Part shown: in pieces, positions 35,296-43,401 of the stretch | Numbering within the stretch: the first letter of the stretch is position 1 | How the letters are laid out: each line of letters begins with the position of its first letter | DNA from: an uncultured Porphyromonadaceae bacterium | GTDB lineage: Bacteria; Bacteroidota; Bacteroidia; Bacteroidales; Muribaculaceae | Reading direction: 5' to 3' | Length of the DNA stretch: 44,960 nt | Assembly (NCBI GenBank): GCA_947643665.1 | Contig: CANRWW010000022.1 | Location: forward strand, 1 to 44,960 | The notes under the pieces: generated by a model | The model's database searches: none | Told to the model about the DNA's origin: nothing | What the model saw: only the letters and a program-made list of their open reading frames with translations | Position numbers and translations under genes: made by a program

Positions 35296-36999
35296 TTATT
35301 CCTCGGAGGCAGCCACCTCGCTTTCGAGCACTTCTGCCTGTGGTTCCTTGATATTTGGCTCCTCAAGACCGAGGCCTTTCTTGCGGTCAATCACCTTAAG
35401 AAGCAAGCCTATAAGCAACGCCGCCACACCAAGCGACGCCAACATGACCAAAGGCATAGTATAATTATAACTTACCGCAGCCTCTTCCATAGTCATAGTG
35501 CCATTGGCGAGCCCCTCTACAATCTGGGGATTTGTGTTGTCAAGCACCTTTCCAATAAGCAACGGGAACAGCCACAGGCCTATATTCTGGATCCAGAATA
35601 TCAGCGCATAGGCAGAACCTATTATTTTGGAATCAACCAGCTTAGGCACACTCGGCCAAAGCGATGCCGGCACAAGGGAGAAAGAAGCACCAAGAACCAG
35701 GATAGTAAGATATGCGATACATACCCCCCCAACAGGACTGCCTTTGAACATCGGAAGTATGAAAGCGAATGTAAGATGGCACGCGATAAGCAACAGCGAA
35801 CCAACCACAAGCATGGATGCGGCTTTACCTTTGTAGTCCACATAATTGCCCAGAATAGGGGTAATACCTACGGCAAGCAGAGGGAAGACAGCAAAAATAG
35901 CTGCGGCAGACTGGCGCATGAAACCAAAGAAACAATAAGCCACCAGAGCTACCACCGCAAGCACAAGCAAGCCGTATTTTTTAACCGCACCTTTCGAAAA
36001 ATTACTGGCAAATGCGGCTATAGCCACCACAATCATTATCACATACTGTATCACGGTAACCGCATCCGATCCCCAGAAAGAATCTGCAGCAGGCGGATCC
36101 AGTGTCAGATTGCACTGGAGCATGTTAACCGCATATTTCTGGAACGGGAATATCGCCGAATAATAAAGCACGCAAAGGAGAGCCACAAGCCAGAAACCTC
36201 CACTTGAAAGGATCTTACCAAGATCACGGAGCTGGAACGGGTCATCTTTCTCCTCCTCCATATGTGTCTGCTCGTCCAGTTTCCTGTCCATAAAGAAATA
36301 CACGATGAACATTATCAGTGCGATCATCAGAAGCACCACGCCGAAAGCCACAGAGCGTGCCACACTTATGTTACCTCCTAGTTCAGCGAACATAGGCGAA
36401 AAGATCATACATGTGGCCACACCCAGACGGGCAAGAGCCATCTCCGACCCCATTGCGAGAGCCATCTCACGGCCTTTGAACCATTTTACTATACCGCGGC
36501 TCACAGTAATGCCGGCCATTTCAACACCACACCCGAAAATCATAAAACCTACGGCAGAAAATTTGGCAGATGCAGGCATGCCCTCATAAAACGGAGATAT
36601 ACCCAGTTCATCAAATACCGGAATGTAGTTCAGATGGTTGGTGAACCATACATCAAGCGAGCTTCCACGGAATGCATCTGTAAGCGCATACCAGTTGATC
36701 GTGGCACCGACAAGCATCACTGCACCTGAAAGTATGGCTGTGAAACGCACACCCATCTTGTCAAGTATTATACCTGCGAAGATCAAGAAGAAAATAAACA
36801 CATTGAGAAATGTCTCCGACCCCTGCATGGTGCCAAAAGCGGTGGAGTCCCATCCTCTTGTTGACTGCAGCAAATCCTTGATCGGCGACAGTATGTCCAT
36901 GAAAATATAGGAGCAGAACATGGCGAACGCCAGCAAGCCGAGAGCCGTCCACCTTGCCCAAGCCTTGTCATTCAAATTACCGATAGCGTTTTTTGTCAT
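35296..36999 (-). CDS. MFS transporter
   Basis: Inner-membrane major facilitator of 567 residues with about 12 membrane segments (AFAMFCSYIFMDILSPIK in the first; FLIFAGIILDKMGVRFTA carries the A-motif-like DKMGVRF loop) and an extended loop at about residues 240-265 (MDRKLDEQTHMEEEKDD). The acidic C-terminal tail (EPQAEVLESEVAASEE) is cytoplasmic. I cannot name the substrate. It follows a secreted GH18-like protein on the same strand after 57 bp with no promoter visible between them, so the two may be co-transcribed, and the transporter may take up what that enzyme releases. The 42-bp palindrome terminates the unit. Confidence 0.85.
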   Translation of the reverse strand: MTKNAIGNLNDKAWARWTALGLLAFAMFCSYIFMDILSPIKDLLQSTRGWDSTAFGTMQGSETFLNVFIFFLIFAGIILDKMGVRFTAILSGAVMLVGATINWYALTDAFRGSSLDVWFTNHLNYIPVFDELGISPFYEGMPASAKFSAVGFMIFGCGVEMAGITVSRGIVKWFKGREMALAMGSEMALARLGVATCMIFSPMFAELGGNISVARSVAFGVVLLMIALIMFIVYFFMDRKLDEQTHMEEEKDDPFQLRDLGKILSSGGFWLVALLCVLYYSAIFPFQKYAVNMLQCNLTLDPPAADSFWGSDAVTVIQYVIMIVVAIAAFASNFSKGAVKKYGLLVLAVVALVAYCFFGFMRQSAAAIFAVFPLLAVGITPILGNYVDYKGKAASMLVVGSLLLIACHLTFAFILPMFKGSPVGGVCIAYLTILVLGASFSLVPASLWPSVPKLVDSKIIGSAYALIFWIQNIGLWLFPLLIGKVLDNTNPQIVEGLANGTMTMEEAAVSYNYTMPLVMLASLGVAALLIGLLLKVIDRKKGLGLEEPNIKEPQAEVLESEVAASEE

Positions 37000-37056
37000 C
37001 TTATAAAGTTATAATAATTGGTTTTTAAGACTTTTATAACAGTACGATACTAATAT

Positions 37057-38484
37057 TTAATGCTTGACCAGCTTGGCAGACCTGCTGCCAGACTTCAATA
37101 TATATACACCATCGGGCATGCTGCCTACATTTATGACTGTATTCCCGTCAGGATCAGACTCCACCTCTGCGATTTTCATGCCAGAGGCACTGTACATCTG
37201 GATGTTATTGCCGCATGTGCCGCTCACCGAAAAAGAGTCGGCACCTGACAACATCTCAACTTTGATATCCCCTCCGTCAGCCAAAGCCACATCGGAGATA
37301 CCGGAATTTTCTATAGGTTTTACCATTATTGACCTGGCACGGTCATTCCAGGTATCACCTACGTACGGCGTGGACTCCTTCCATGTGTTTTTTGAGCCTC
37401 TGTCCATGTTTTCCCAAGTACAGAGGGTTACTTCATAGCCCTCCTGTATCTTGATTGATGACACATCTTTGGCTTTTATACCATAAACCGCCATATCAGC
37501 CTGCGTGAATGTGCCTACAGGAAGATCTATGGCATATCCGCCAAAGTCTGCATTCTGGTAAAAAGTAGCCACAGGCGCATCGGTAGCCTGTGCCTTGAAG
37601 ATGCGGTTTATAGTCGTCGCCCATTCGTTAAGGTCGCGGGCCTCACTGTTATAATTCCATAAGAATCCGCCTGTCACTCCTGCATTGTCGCGCCAGTTTT
37701 CAAACCGGGACTGCATGAGACCGAGATCACCGCTCGCCTCACAGTCGAACCCCACATGCATGGGCACATCGCCGAACACCTGCCAGTCTGCTGGATTGTT
37801 ACCGGCTCCACCGCCGTATGTCTGGAGATATATCAGTTCGCATGTACCCGGAACTGTGTTCAGCTCCGATACCAGCTCCTCCCAATACGATTTATAAGTA
37901 TATGGCGCAACCGTTGTCTTATATCCTATTTCAGCCATCATCCTATGGAATGCGACAGCTGAGGAAACATCGTAATCCTGCTCCTGGTCGTTGTTCACGG
38001 CCACAATTTCAGGAATCGCCTCTTTTAAAGCCTTGAAATTCCTGTAAAGCGCAGTCTCTTCCCCGGTACCAGAGTTTTCAACCAATTTTTTTATATTGCC
38101 ATAGGAACCATTGCCCCATCCTCCTATACATATCTCTATACGGTTTATAGAGGTAGGCGCCTTAAGCAGCGACTTTATATCACTTACATATTTGGGTTGA
38201 TATTTATCAAATACATATACACCGTCCTGGCAGATGATGCCCCCCGCAGGTGCAGCCGTCTGGTTGTTCCAGTCATAATCGGTAGTGAGCGTACCGTCCT
38301 CTTCCACATTTACATTAAACAATATGGCTGTGGTGTATCCTGAATTGCGCAGATTCGTGATAGCCTGTGCGCGGTTACGGCGTATGTGCCCGCACGCATA
38401 GATTGCCGATTGAGCATACATATCAGCAGCTCCAGCAATCAAAAGTAATGACAATATGGCCAGTTGTTTGATCCTAGGTTTCAT
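37057..38484 (-). CDS. Secreted GH18-like protein with beta/gamma-crystallin-like domain and sorting-like tail
   Basis: 475-residue secreted protein. Signal peptide (about 1-25, LAILSLLLIAGAADMYAQ). Residues 27-300 resemble a GH18-type TIM barrel: ICIGGWGNGSYGN matches the S-x-GG strand, and VAVNNDQEQDYD matches the catalytic strand with Asp166 and Glu168 of the D-x-E pair kept while the first Asp of D-x-x-D-x-D-x-E is replaced by Asn. Residues about 310-400 (ATFYQNADFGGYAIDLPVG, WNDRARSIMVKP) look like a beta/gamma-crystallin domain. The last 50 residues (IQMYSASGMKIAEVE, SMPDGVYILKSGSRSAKLV) match sorting-type C-terminal domains. I use ATG 38484; an upstream in-frame ATG (38532) lies before the predicted transcription start. 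Substrate (chitin, N-glycan, peptidoglycan) is unknown. Confidence 0.7.
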   Translation of the reverse strand: MKPRIKQLAILSLLLIAGAADMYAQSAIYACGHIRRNRAQAITNLRNSGYTTAILFNVNVEEDGTLTTDYDWNNQTAAPAGGIICQDGVYVFDKYQPKYVSDIKSLLKAPTSINRIEICIGGWGNGSYGNIKKLVENSGTGEETALYRNFKALKEAIPEIVAVNNDQEQDYDVSSAVAFHRMMAEIGYKTTVAPYTYKSYWEELVSELNTVPGTCELIYLQTYGGGAGNNPADWQVFGDVPMHVGFDCEASGDLGLMQSRFENWRDNAGVTGGFLWNYNSEARDLNEWATTINRIFKAQATDAPVATFYQNADFGGYAIDLPVGTFTQADMAVYGIKAKDVSSIKIQEGYEVTLCTWENMDRGSKNTWKESTPYVGDTWNDRARSIMVKPIENSGISDVALADGGDIKVEMLSGADSFSVSGTCGNNIQMYSASGMKIAEVESDPDGNTVINVGSMPDGVYILKSGSRSAKLVKH

Positions 38485-38529
38485 TTCGTATGGTTTTATT
38501 GGTATTTTGGTTATGTGCACTGCACTTGG

Positions 38530-38537
38530 CAAAGTTA
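38530..38537 (-). promoter_or_regulatory. Likely -7 box of the GH18-like gene
   Basis: TAACTTTG on the minus strand, exact -7 match, but no good -33 box at 19-20 bp. Predicted start near 38523 gives a 39-nt leader to ATG 38484 and argues against the upstream ATG. Confidence 0.5.
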
Positions 38538-38682
38538 CAATAAAAATACGAAATATTATCCCATATCCCGTTCACATAATACTTTGATTTTGACAGCAGA
38601 AAGATCTTAGGTATAATTACATCTCATTTTCAGACCAATAAATCCGACACACATATCCGTCCGACGGCCCGGAAACACATAA

Positions 38683-38714
38683 TTTTGCCACTCCGATTAA
38701 TTTCCCTAAATTTG
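38683..38714 (+). promoter_or_regulatory. Promoter of the AI-2E family permease gene
   Basis: TTTTG (38683-38687), 19-nt spacer, TAAATTTG (38707-38714). Both boxes match the Bacteroidota consensus; start near 38721, 34 nt before the gene. 38538-38682 holds nothing else recognisable. Confidence 0.7.
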
Positions 38715-38754
38715 CCAGGTCAACTTTGCACAAGATTGCATTAAATTTATCCCT

Positions 38755-39888
38755 ATGAGTTTACAGTCAAAACCATATACTTTCGACCGGGTGGTGAGGA
38801 TGTTGATCACCATAGTGGTATTCGGCGCCATAATCTGGCTTATAGACATACTTAAAGATGTATTGCTGCCATTCCTGGTCGCATGCCTTATAGCATACCT
38901 TTTTGAGCCCTTCGTACAGTACAACCGCCACCTGCTCAAACTCAAAGGGCGGCTTGTAGCGATTTTCGTAACCCTTTTCGAGGCAATTTTCCTTTTCGGA
39001 CTTCTATGCTATTTCTTTATTCCGTCGGTCGTGGTGGAAATACGCCATATGGGGGAGCTGTTCCAGCACTATTCAAACAGCGAAATATCAATCAAATATT
39101 TCCCGCCGGAGCTTCACGAATGGCTGCGTAGGAGCATTGATTTCGACCTTCTTGCTAAAAAACTTGCGAATCAGGACATGAACACCGTCATTGACAGGGC
39201 CATGGCTCTGATAAACGGTGGACTGCACGTAATGCTCGCCATTGTAGGATGGCTTATAGTGTTTCTTTATGTAATCTTCATAATGCTTGATTACGACCGC
39301 CTCATGCTCGGTTTTCGCCTGATGGTTCCTCCGAGATACCGGAAAATCACATATAAAATAGGACGTGACATAAAAAACTCGATGAACCACTATTTCCGTG
39401 GCCAGGCATTGATATCATGTTGCGTGGCAGTTGTCTATTGCGTGGGCTTCTCGCTTGCGGGATTGCCGCTGGCGATAGTCATCGGCCTTGGCACGGCGGT
39501 ATTGTTTATGATCCCGTATTGCCAGTATCTATCCATAATACCTGTCACACTCTTGTGCCTGGTGGATTCGGCCAGCGGAGAAGCAGATTTCTGGACCATG
39601 TGGTGGGAATGCATAGCCACATTTGCCGCTGTTCAGATTATCGGCGACCTCATACTTACGCCACGCATAATGGGCAAAGCCATGGGATTGAATCCCGCCA
39701 TAATATTACTGTCCCTGTCCATTTGGGGCACTTTGCTCGGATTTATAGGCATGATCATAGCACTCCCGCTCACCACGCTTCTTCTTTCCTACTACGAACA
39801 GTACGTAATCATGCGCAACAGCAATGAGACACCCTCGCAAAGGCGGAAAGAAGTCAAGGAGATAAAAGATATGACAATGACAAACTGA
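38755..39888 (+). CDS. AI-2E transporter family permease
   Basis: Polytopic inner-membrane protein of 377 residues of the AI-2E/TqsA-YdiK family (PF01594). Two early membrane segments (VFGAIIWLIDILKDVLLPFLV, LVAIFVTLFEAIFLFG region), a soluble middle part, then a cluster of helices including LDYDRLMLGFRLMVPPRYR, SMNHYFRGQALISCCVAVVY, AVLFMIPYCQYLSIIPV and IGDLILTPRIMGKAMGLNPA, the last being the most conserved family block. Transport of AI-2 is not proven for most members; other roles include sodium/proton exchange and metabolite export. It ends 16 bp from the convergent pseudouridine synthase, with a short TACCGGTA-centred inverted repeat and T-run at about 39888-39907 that could serve as terminator. 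Confidence 0.9.
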   Translation: MSLQSKPYTFDRVVRMLITIVVFGAIIWLIDILKDVLLPFLVACLIAYLFEPFVQYNRHLLKLKGRLVAIFVTLFEAIFLFGLLCYFFIPSVVVEIRHMGELFQHYSNSEISIKYFPPELHEWLRRSIDFDLLAKKLANQDMNTVIDRAMALINGGLHVMLAIVGWLIVFLYVIFIMLDYDRLMLGFRLMVPPRYRKITYKIGRDIKNSMNHYFRGQALISCCVAVVYCVGFSLAGLPLAIVIGLGTAVLFMIPYCQYLSIIPVTLLCLVDSASGEADFWTMWWECIATFAAVQIIGDLILTPRIMGKAMGLNPAIILLSLSIWGTLLGFIGMIIALPLTTLLLSYYEQYVIMRNSNETPSQRRKEVKEIKDMTMTN

Positions 39889-39904
39889 AAGCTACCGGTA
39901 CTTT

Positions 39905-40999
39905 TTATTCAAATACAGCCTTGCGCCAACGCTCCATAAGAGCCGACATATCGGCAGGTACCGGACAACTGAAAAACATTTCTTCCCCTGTGACAGGATG
40001 CACAAAACCTAGCGTTCGGGCATGAAGCGCCTGCCGCGGGCATATTTCAAAACAGTTCTTTACAAACTGGCGGTATTTCGCCGATGTGGTACCGCGCAAT
40101 ATCTCATCCCCGCCATAACGCGCATCGTTGAACAACGGATGACCGGTATGCATCATGTGCACACGTATCTGGTGCGTGCGTCCTGTCTCAAGCACACATT
40201 TGACTGCGGAGACATACCCCAGACGCTCCATAACCTCATAATGTGTCACCGCATGCTTACCCACCCCCCCATCGGGATACACCGCCATACGCAGACGGTC
40301 TCTGATATCACGGCCTATGTTGCTCCTCACGGTGCCCTGTTCAGGCATAGGAGTGCCCCATACCACCGCCACATATTCACGTTTGGTTGTCTTGTTGAAG
40401 AACTGGCGCCCCAGATGCGTCTTCGCATCCGGCGTCTTTGCCACCACAAGCAAACCTGAAGTGTCTTTATCAATACGGTGCACAAGCCCCATGCGTGGAT
40501 CACTTGCATCATAATCCGGATTATTACGAAAATGCCAGGCAAGCGCATTCACAAGGGTACCGCTGTAATTACCATGCCCAGGATGCACCACCAGCCCTGC
40601 AGGCTTGTTTACCACCAATACAAAATCATCCTCGTATACAATATCCAGAGGTATATCCTCCGCCACGACTTCAAACTCGTAACGAGGGCGATCCATCACA
40701 ATCGTAATCACATCATCAGGTTTAACCCGATAATTTGACTTGACAGGCTTGCCGTTGACCAATATGCACCCGGCATCTGCCGCCTGTTGTATGCGGTTGC
40801 GTGACGCTTTCTGCATATGATCCACAAGAAACTTGTCAACCCTCAGAAGTTGCTGTCCCTTGTCGGCGACAAAACGGAAATGCTCATACATGCCATTAGC
40901 ATCTGCGGAAGCATGGCAGCCATCGGCATCGCCATCCGCATACAGTTCCAAATCATCTATACCGTAATTATCTTCAATGGCGTCAATCATGAGAATCAT
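39905..40999 (-). CDS. rluD: 23S rRNA pseudouridine synthase, RluA/RluD family
   Basis: RNA-modifying enzyme isomerising uridine to pseudouridine in 23S rRNA, 364 residues. An S4 RNA-binding domain (about 50-110; LLRVDKFLVDHMQKASRNRI, AGCILVNGKPVKSNYRV) precedes the catalytic domain with LVVNKPAGLVVHPGHG, the active-site Asp in GLVHRIDKDTSGLLVVAKT, and TGRTHQIRVHM. The first 45 residues are an acidic extension rich in Asp, Gly and His (YADGDADGCHASADANG), longer than usual. The start overlaps the stop of the PASTA gene by ATGA (40996-40999); a second in-frame ATG lies at 40990. The PASTA-RluD order is common in Bacteroidota (usually with D-Ala-D-Ala ligase next), here without it. Confidence 0.93.
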   Translation of the reverse strand: MILMIDAIEDNYGIDDLELYADGDADGCHASADANGMYEHFRFVADKGQQLLRVDKFLVDHMQKASRNRIQQAADAGCILVNGKPVKSNYRVKPDDVITIVMDRPRYEFEVVAEDIPLDIVYEDDFVLVVNKPAGLVVHPGHGNYSGTLVNALAWHFRNNPDYDASDPRMGLVHRIDKDTSGLLVVAKTPDAKTHLGRQFFNKTTKREYVAVVWGTPMPEQGTVRSNIGRDIRDRLRMAVYPDGGVGKHAVTHYEVMERLGYVSAVKCVLETGRTHQIRVHMMHTGHPLFNDARYGGDEILRGTTSAKYRQFVKNCFEICPRQALHARTLGFVHPVTGEEMFFSCPVPADMSALMERWRKAVFE

Positions 41000-41904
41000 T
41001 CAATATCCAGTTCCTCTATGGCATCATCAATGGCGACAGTATCCACATACATTCCCGTCTCCTCCTCTTCAATTCCGGTACCGACTTCCAGGGTAATGAC
41101 AGCTGACACCGGAATGCGGGCACCAGGCTGGAGAGAGGCCCCATTGAATTTGGCACCAAGTACAAGACCGTCATATTCCGATACCACAGGCACCTCATGC
41201 ACCTCTTTTATACCCAGACCTTCAAACATGGAACGGGCTTGCCTCACAGAGGCATTGTAAAAATCAGGAACCGTTATAAGTTTTGGAGAAAAAGCCACAA
41301 TTGTCATATACACAGAGCCCCCCTTCTTTATTTTCGCTCCAGGCACAGGCATCTGCTCAACGACGGTTCCGGGCTTTGTATACGCGTCAAAAATTGAGTC
41401 AGACAGAACCGGGCGCAATCCCGCCAGGTCAACATTGCCCGAGGCACTAATATATGTCTGGCCTTTCACGTCAGGCACAACACGCTCTTCTCCATGGAAA
41501 GTCCAGAAATCAAGAAAGAGGAGCAACAACCATATTGTCACACATGAGGCGATACAAATATATATGAAATTCATCAGCACAGGATGGCGCTTGCGAAAAC
41601 TCTTTTTTGGCTTCATTTCATAATCCTCATCCCCCCCACGCCCATGGCGTGAAGAGCGTCCGCGCGAAGCTGCATTTACGTAATCTTCCTCATCATACCG
41701 TCCATCTCCATACATGTATGAACGGCGTGACCGTCCGCCATCACGCTCATCGAAATCGTCGGCCCAGTCACGATCACACTGACCGCGCCGGAACTCACGG
41801 TTTTCGAAACCTATATCATACCGTGGCTCACGCCCACGTACTCCTCTACGCGGAGCATCATCATACCCACGGCCATATCTGTCTTCTTCATCATAATCTC
41901 TCAT
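40996..41904 (-). CDS. PASTA-domain membrane protein with long charged N-terminus
   Basis: 302 residues: a charged low-complexity cytoplasmic part (1-96; many RG, GR, YD and DD pairs such as YGRGYDDAPRRGVRGREPRY and RGRSSRHGRGGDED), one transmembrane helix (about 110-133, NFIYICIASCVTIWLLLLF), then two or three PASTA repeats (VVPDVKGQTYISASGNVDLA; LITVPDFYNASVRQARSMFE; VVSEYDGLVLGAKF) and an acidic tail. PASTA domains bind peptidoglycan or muropeptides. The usual Bacteroidota relative starts just before the membrane helix, which corresponds to Met97 (41616) here, so the N-terminus is either a true disordered extension or an over-called start. A -7-like box 5 bp upstream of ATG 41904 would make the long form leaderless. 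Coupled by overlap to rluD. Confidence 0.8.
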   Translation of the reverse strand: MRDYDEEDRYGRGYDDAPRRGVRGREPRYDIGFENREFRRGQCDRDWADDFDERDGGRSRRSYMYGDGRYDEEDYVNAASRGRSSRHGRGGDEDYEMKPKKSFRKRHPVLMNFIYICIASCVTIWLLLLFLDFWTFHGEERVVPDVKGQTYISASGNVDLAGLRPVLSDSIFDAYTKPGTVVEQMPVPGAKIKKGGSVYMTIVAFSPKLITVPDFYNASVRQARSMFEGLGIKEVHEVPVVSEYDGLVLGAKFNGASLQPGARIPVSAVITLEVGTGIEEEETGMYVDTVAIDDAIEELDIE

Positions 41905-41908
41905 GCCG

Positions 41909-41916
41909 CAAAATTA
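41909..41916 (-). promoter_or_regulatory. Possible -7 box of the PASTA-rluD operon
   Basis: TAATTTTG on the minus strand fits TAnnTTTG; a TTG (41933-41935) lies only 16 bp before it. Transcription would begin at or just before ATG 41904. Confidence 0.4.
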
Positions 41917-42013
41917 GTAAATTTTTACCGTTCAATATTCTCTTACCTTACCTGCCCAAAGGTTATTTAACAAATATTTTGGCGGCCACAACCTATTTTA
42001 GAAGTAAAAGTAT

Positions 42014-42021
42014 TAACTTTG
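42014..42021 (+). promoter_or_regulatory. -7 box of bamD-rpoZ operon
   Basis: TAACTTTG, exact match, without a clear -33 box. Start near 42028 gives a 30-nt leader to ATG 42058 and excludes an upstream in-frame ATG at 42019. Confidence 0.5.
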
Positions 42022-42057
42022 TGGCTTGAAAAAGAATTTCCTTCCGGAAGACTGACT

Positions 42058-42873
42058 ATGCGCAATTACCTAATAAGCCGTTTTTTGATGGCTCTTGCAG
42101 GCATATTGATATTCACTTCGTGCGGTGAGTATCAGAAAGCACTCAAAAGCCCAGACCCTAATTATAAGTTCGAATTTGCAAAACGCGCTTTCGAACATAA
42201 GCAATATGTACAGGCATATACCCTGCTTAAGGATGTCGTAACCCAGCTTAAAGGATCCGACAAAGCAGAAGAATCAATGTATCTGCTCGGTCTGAGTTAT
42301 TACGAAAACAAAGAGTACCCCGATGCGGCGGCATACTTCAAGGCATATTACCAAAGATATCCCAAAGGCAAATACACCGAACTCGCCAGATATTATGCCG
42401 GATATGCCTACTACCTTGACTCGCCGGAACCGCAGCTTGACCAGTCTGGCACAATAAAGGCCATTGAAGAGCTTCAGGGATTCCTTGACTATTTTCCACG
42501 GTCGGACAAAGTGACACTGGCACAAAACGCGATATTCGAAATGCAGGACAAGCTCACGCTGAAAGAACTGCAGAACGCGCAACTTTATTATAACCTCGGC
42601 ACATACCTTGGCAACAACTACGAGAGCGCAATAATAACAGCAAAAAACGCCATCAAGGAATACCCTTACTCTAAATACAAGGAGGAACTTGAAATGCTCG
42701 TACTGAAAGCGCGCTTCCAGGAAGCCAACCTCTCTGTTGACGAGCGCAAAGTTGAACGTTTCCGCGATGTGATAGACGAATATTACAGTTTCGTAAACAA
42801 CTACCCAGACAGTCCCCAGCGTGATGAAGCTGACAATATCCTCAAAATTGCCCGCCGTTACGTCAAGGACTAA
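42058..42873 (+). CDS. bamD: Outer-membrane assembly lipoprotein BamD
   Basis: Periplasmic lipoprotein of the BAM complex that helps BamA insert beta-barrel proteins, 271 residues. The start at 42058 gives a lipoprotein signal with Cys22 (LAGILIFTSCGEYQK). The rest is a series of TPR-like helices typical of BamD/YfiO (FAKRAFEHKQYVQAYTLLKD, EESMYLLGLSYYENKEYPDA, AAYFKAYYQRYPKGKYTE, then IKEYPYSKYKEELEM and YYSFVNNYPDSPQRDEADNI). It is followed after 44 bp by the omega subunit gene, a gene pair conserved in Bacteroidota. Essential in related species. Confidence 0.93.
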   Translation: MRNYLISRFLMALAGILIFTSCGEYQKALKSPDPNYKFEFAKRAFEHKQYVQAYTLLKDVVTQLKGSDKAEESMYLLGLSYYENKEYPDAAAYFKAYYQRYPKGKYTELARYYAGYAYYLDSPEPQLDQSGTIKAIEELQGFLDYFPRSDKVTLAQNAIFEMQDKLTLKELQNAQLYYNLGTYLGNNYESAIITAKNAIKEYPYSKYKEELEMLVLKARFQEANLSVDERKVERFRDVIDEYYSFVNNYPDSPQRDEADNILKIARRYVKD

Positions 42874-42917
42874 TATAAACCATATTATTCGAAAAAAGTA
42901 AACAAAGATATAGAGTT

Positions 42918-43256
42918 ATGGATTACAAGAAGACAAATGCTCCGCTTAATACCGTGACCCGCGACATGATGGATCTGTGCAAAGATACCGGTAATGTATA
43001 CGAGACTGTGAGCATTATTGCCAAACGTGCCAACCAGATCGCAGGCGAAATGAAACGCGATCTTGATAAGAAACTTCAGGAATTCGCATCACTCAACGAC
43101 AACCTTGAGGAAATTTCAGAAAACCGTGAACAGATTGAGATTTCACGCTATTACGAAAAACTTCCTAAACCCACACTTATCGCAGCCCAGGAATATGTGG
43201 ACGGAAAAATCCATTACCGCAACCCTGCGAAAGACAAACTCGGTCTTGATGACTGA
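42918..43256 (+). CDS. rpoZ: RNA polymerase omega subunit (Rpb6 family)
   Basis: Small RNA polymerase subunit of 112 residues that helps assemble and stabilise the enzyme. The segment GNVYETVSIIAKRANQIAGE corresponds to the conserved helix of omega/Rpb6 (cf. NRFELV-AA-RA-Q-), followed by charged helical sequence and a C-terminal PTLIAAQEYVDGKIHYRNP block that is characteristic of the Bacteroidota form. It is larger and less like E. coli RpoZ than most, as in relatives. Second gene after bamD; a hairpin at 43323-43357 ends the unit. Confidence 0.85.
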   Translation: MDYKKTNAPLNTVTRDMMDLCKDTGNVYETVSIIAKRANQIAGEMKRDLDKKLQEFASLNDNLEEISENREQIEISRYYEKLPKPTLIAAQEYVDGKIHYRNPAKDKLGLDD

Positions 43257-43322
43257 AATATTCTTTAGCATCTGACGCAAAACAATATTTCAGCTTTAAT
43301 CACATAACGCTGATAAAAATTC

Positions 43323-43357
43323 AGAGGCGATGCGCCAGTTTTGGACGCATCGCCTCT
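43323..43357. terminator. Terminator between rpoZ and 5'-nucleotidase
   Basis: Perfect 12-bp stem (43323-43334 with 43346-43357) with an 11-nt loop. On the minus strand it is followed by GAATTTTTATC (T-run), on the plus strand by CTTGTATCCTT. It lies 44 bp beyond the convergent nucleotidase stop and 66 bp beyond rpoZ. Confidence 0.75.
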
Positions 43358-43401
43358 CTTGTATCCTTACGGCATAGGGTGCCGCCGGTATTATTTGCCA
43401 C

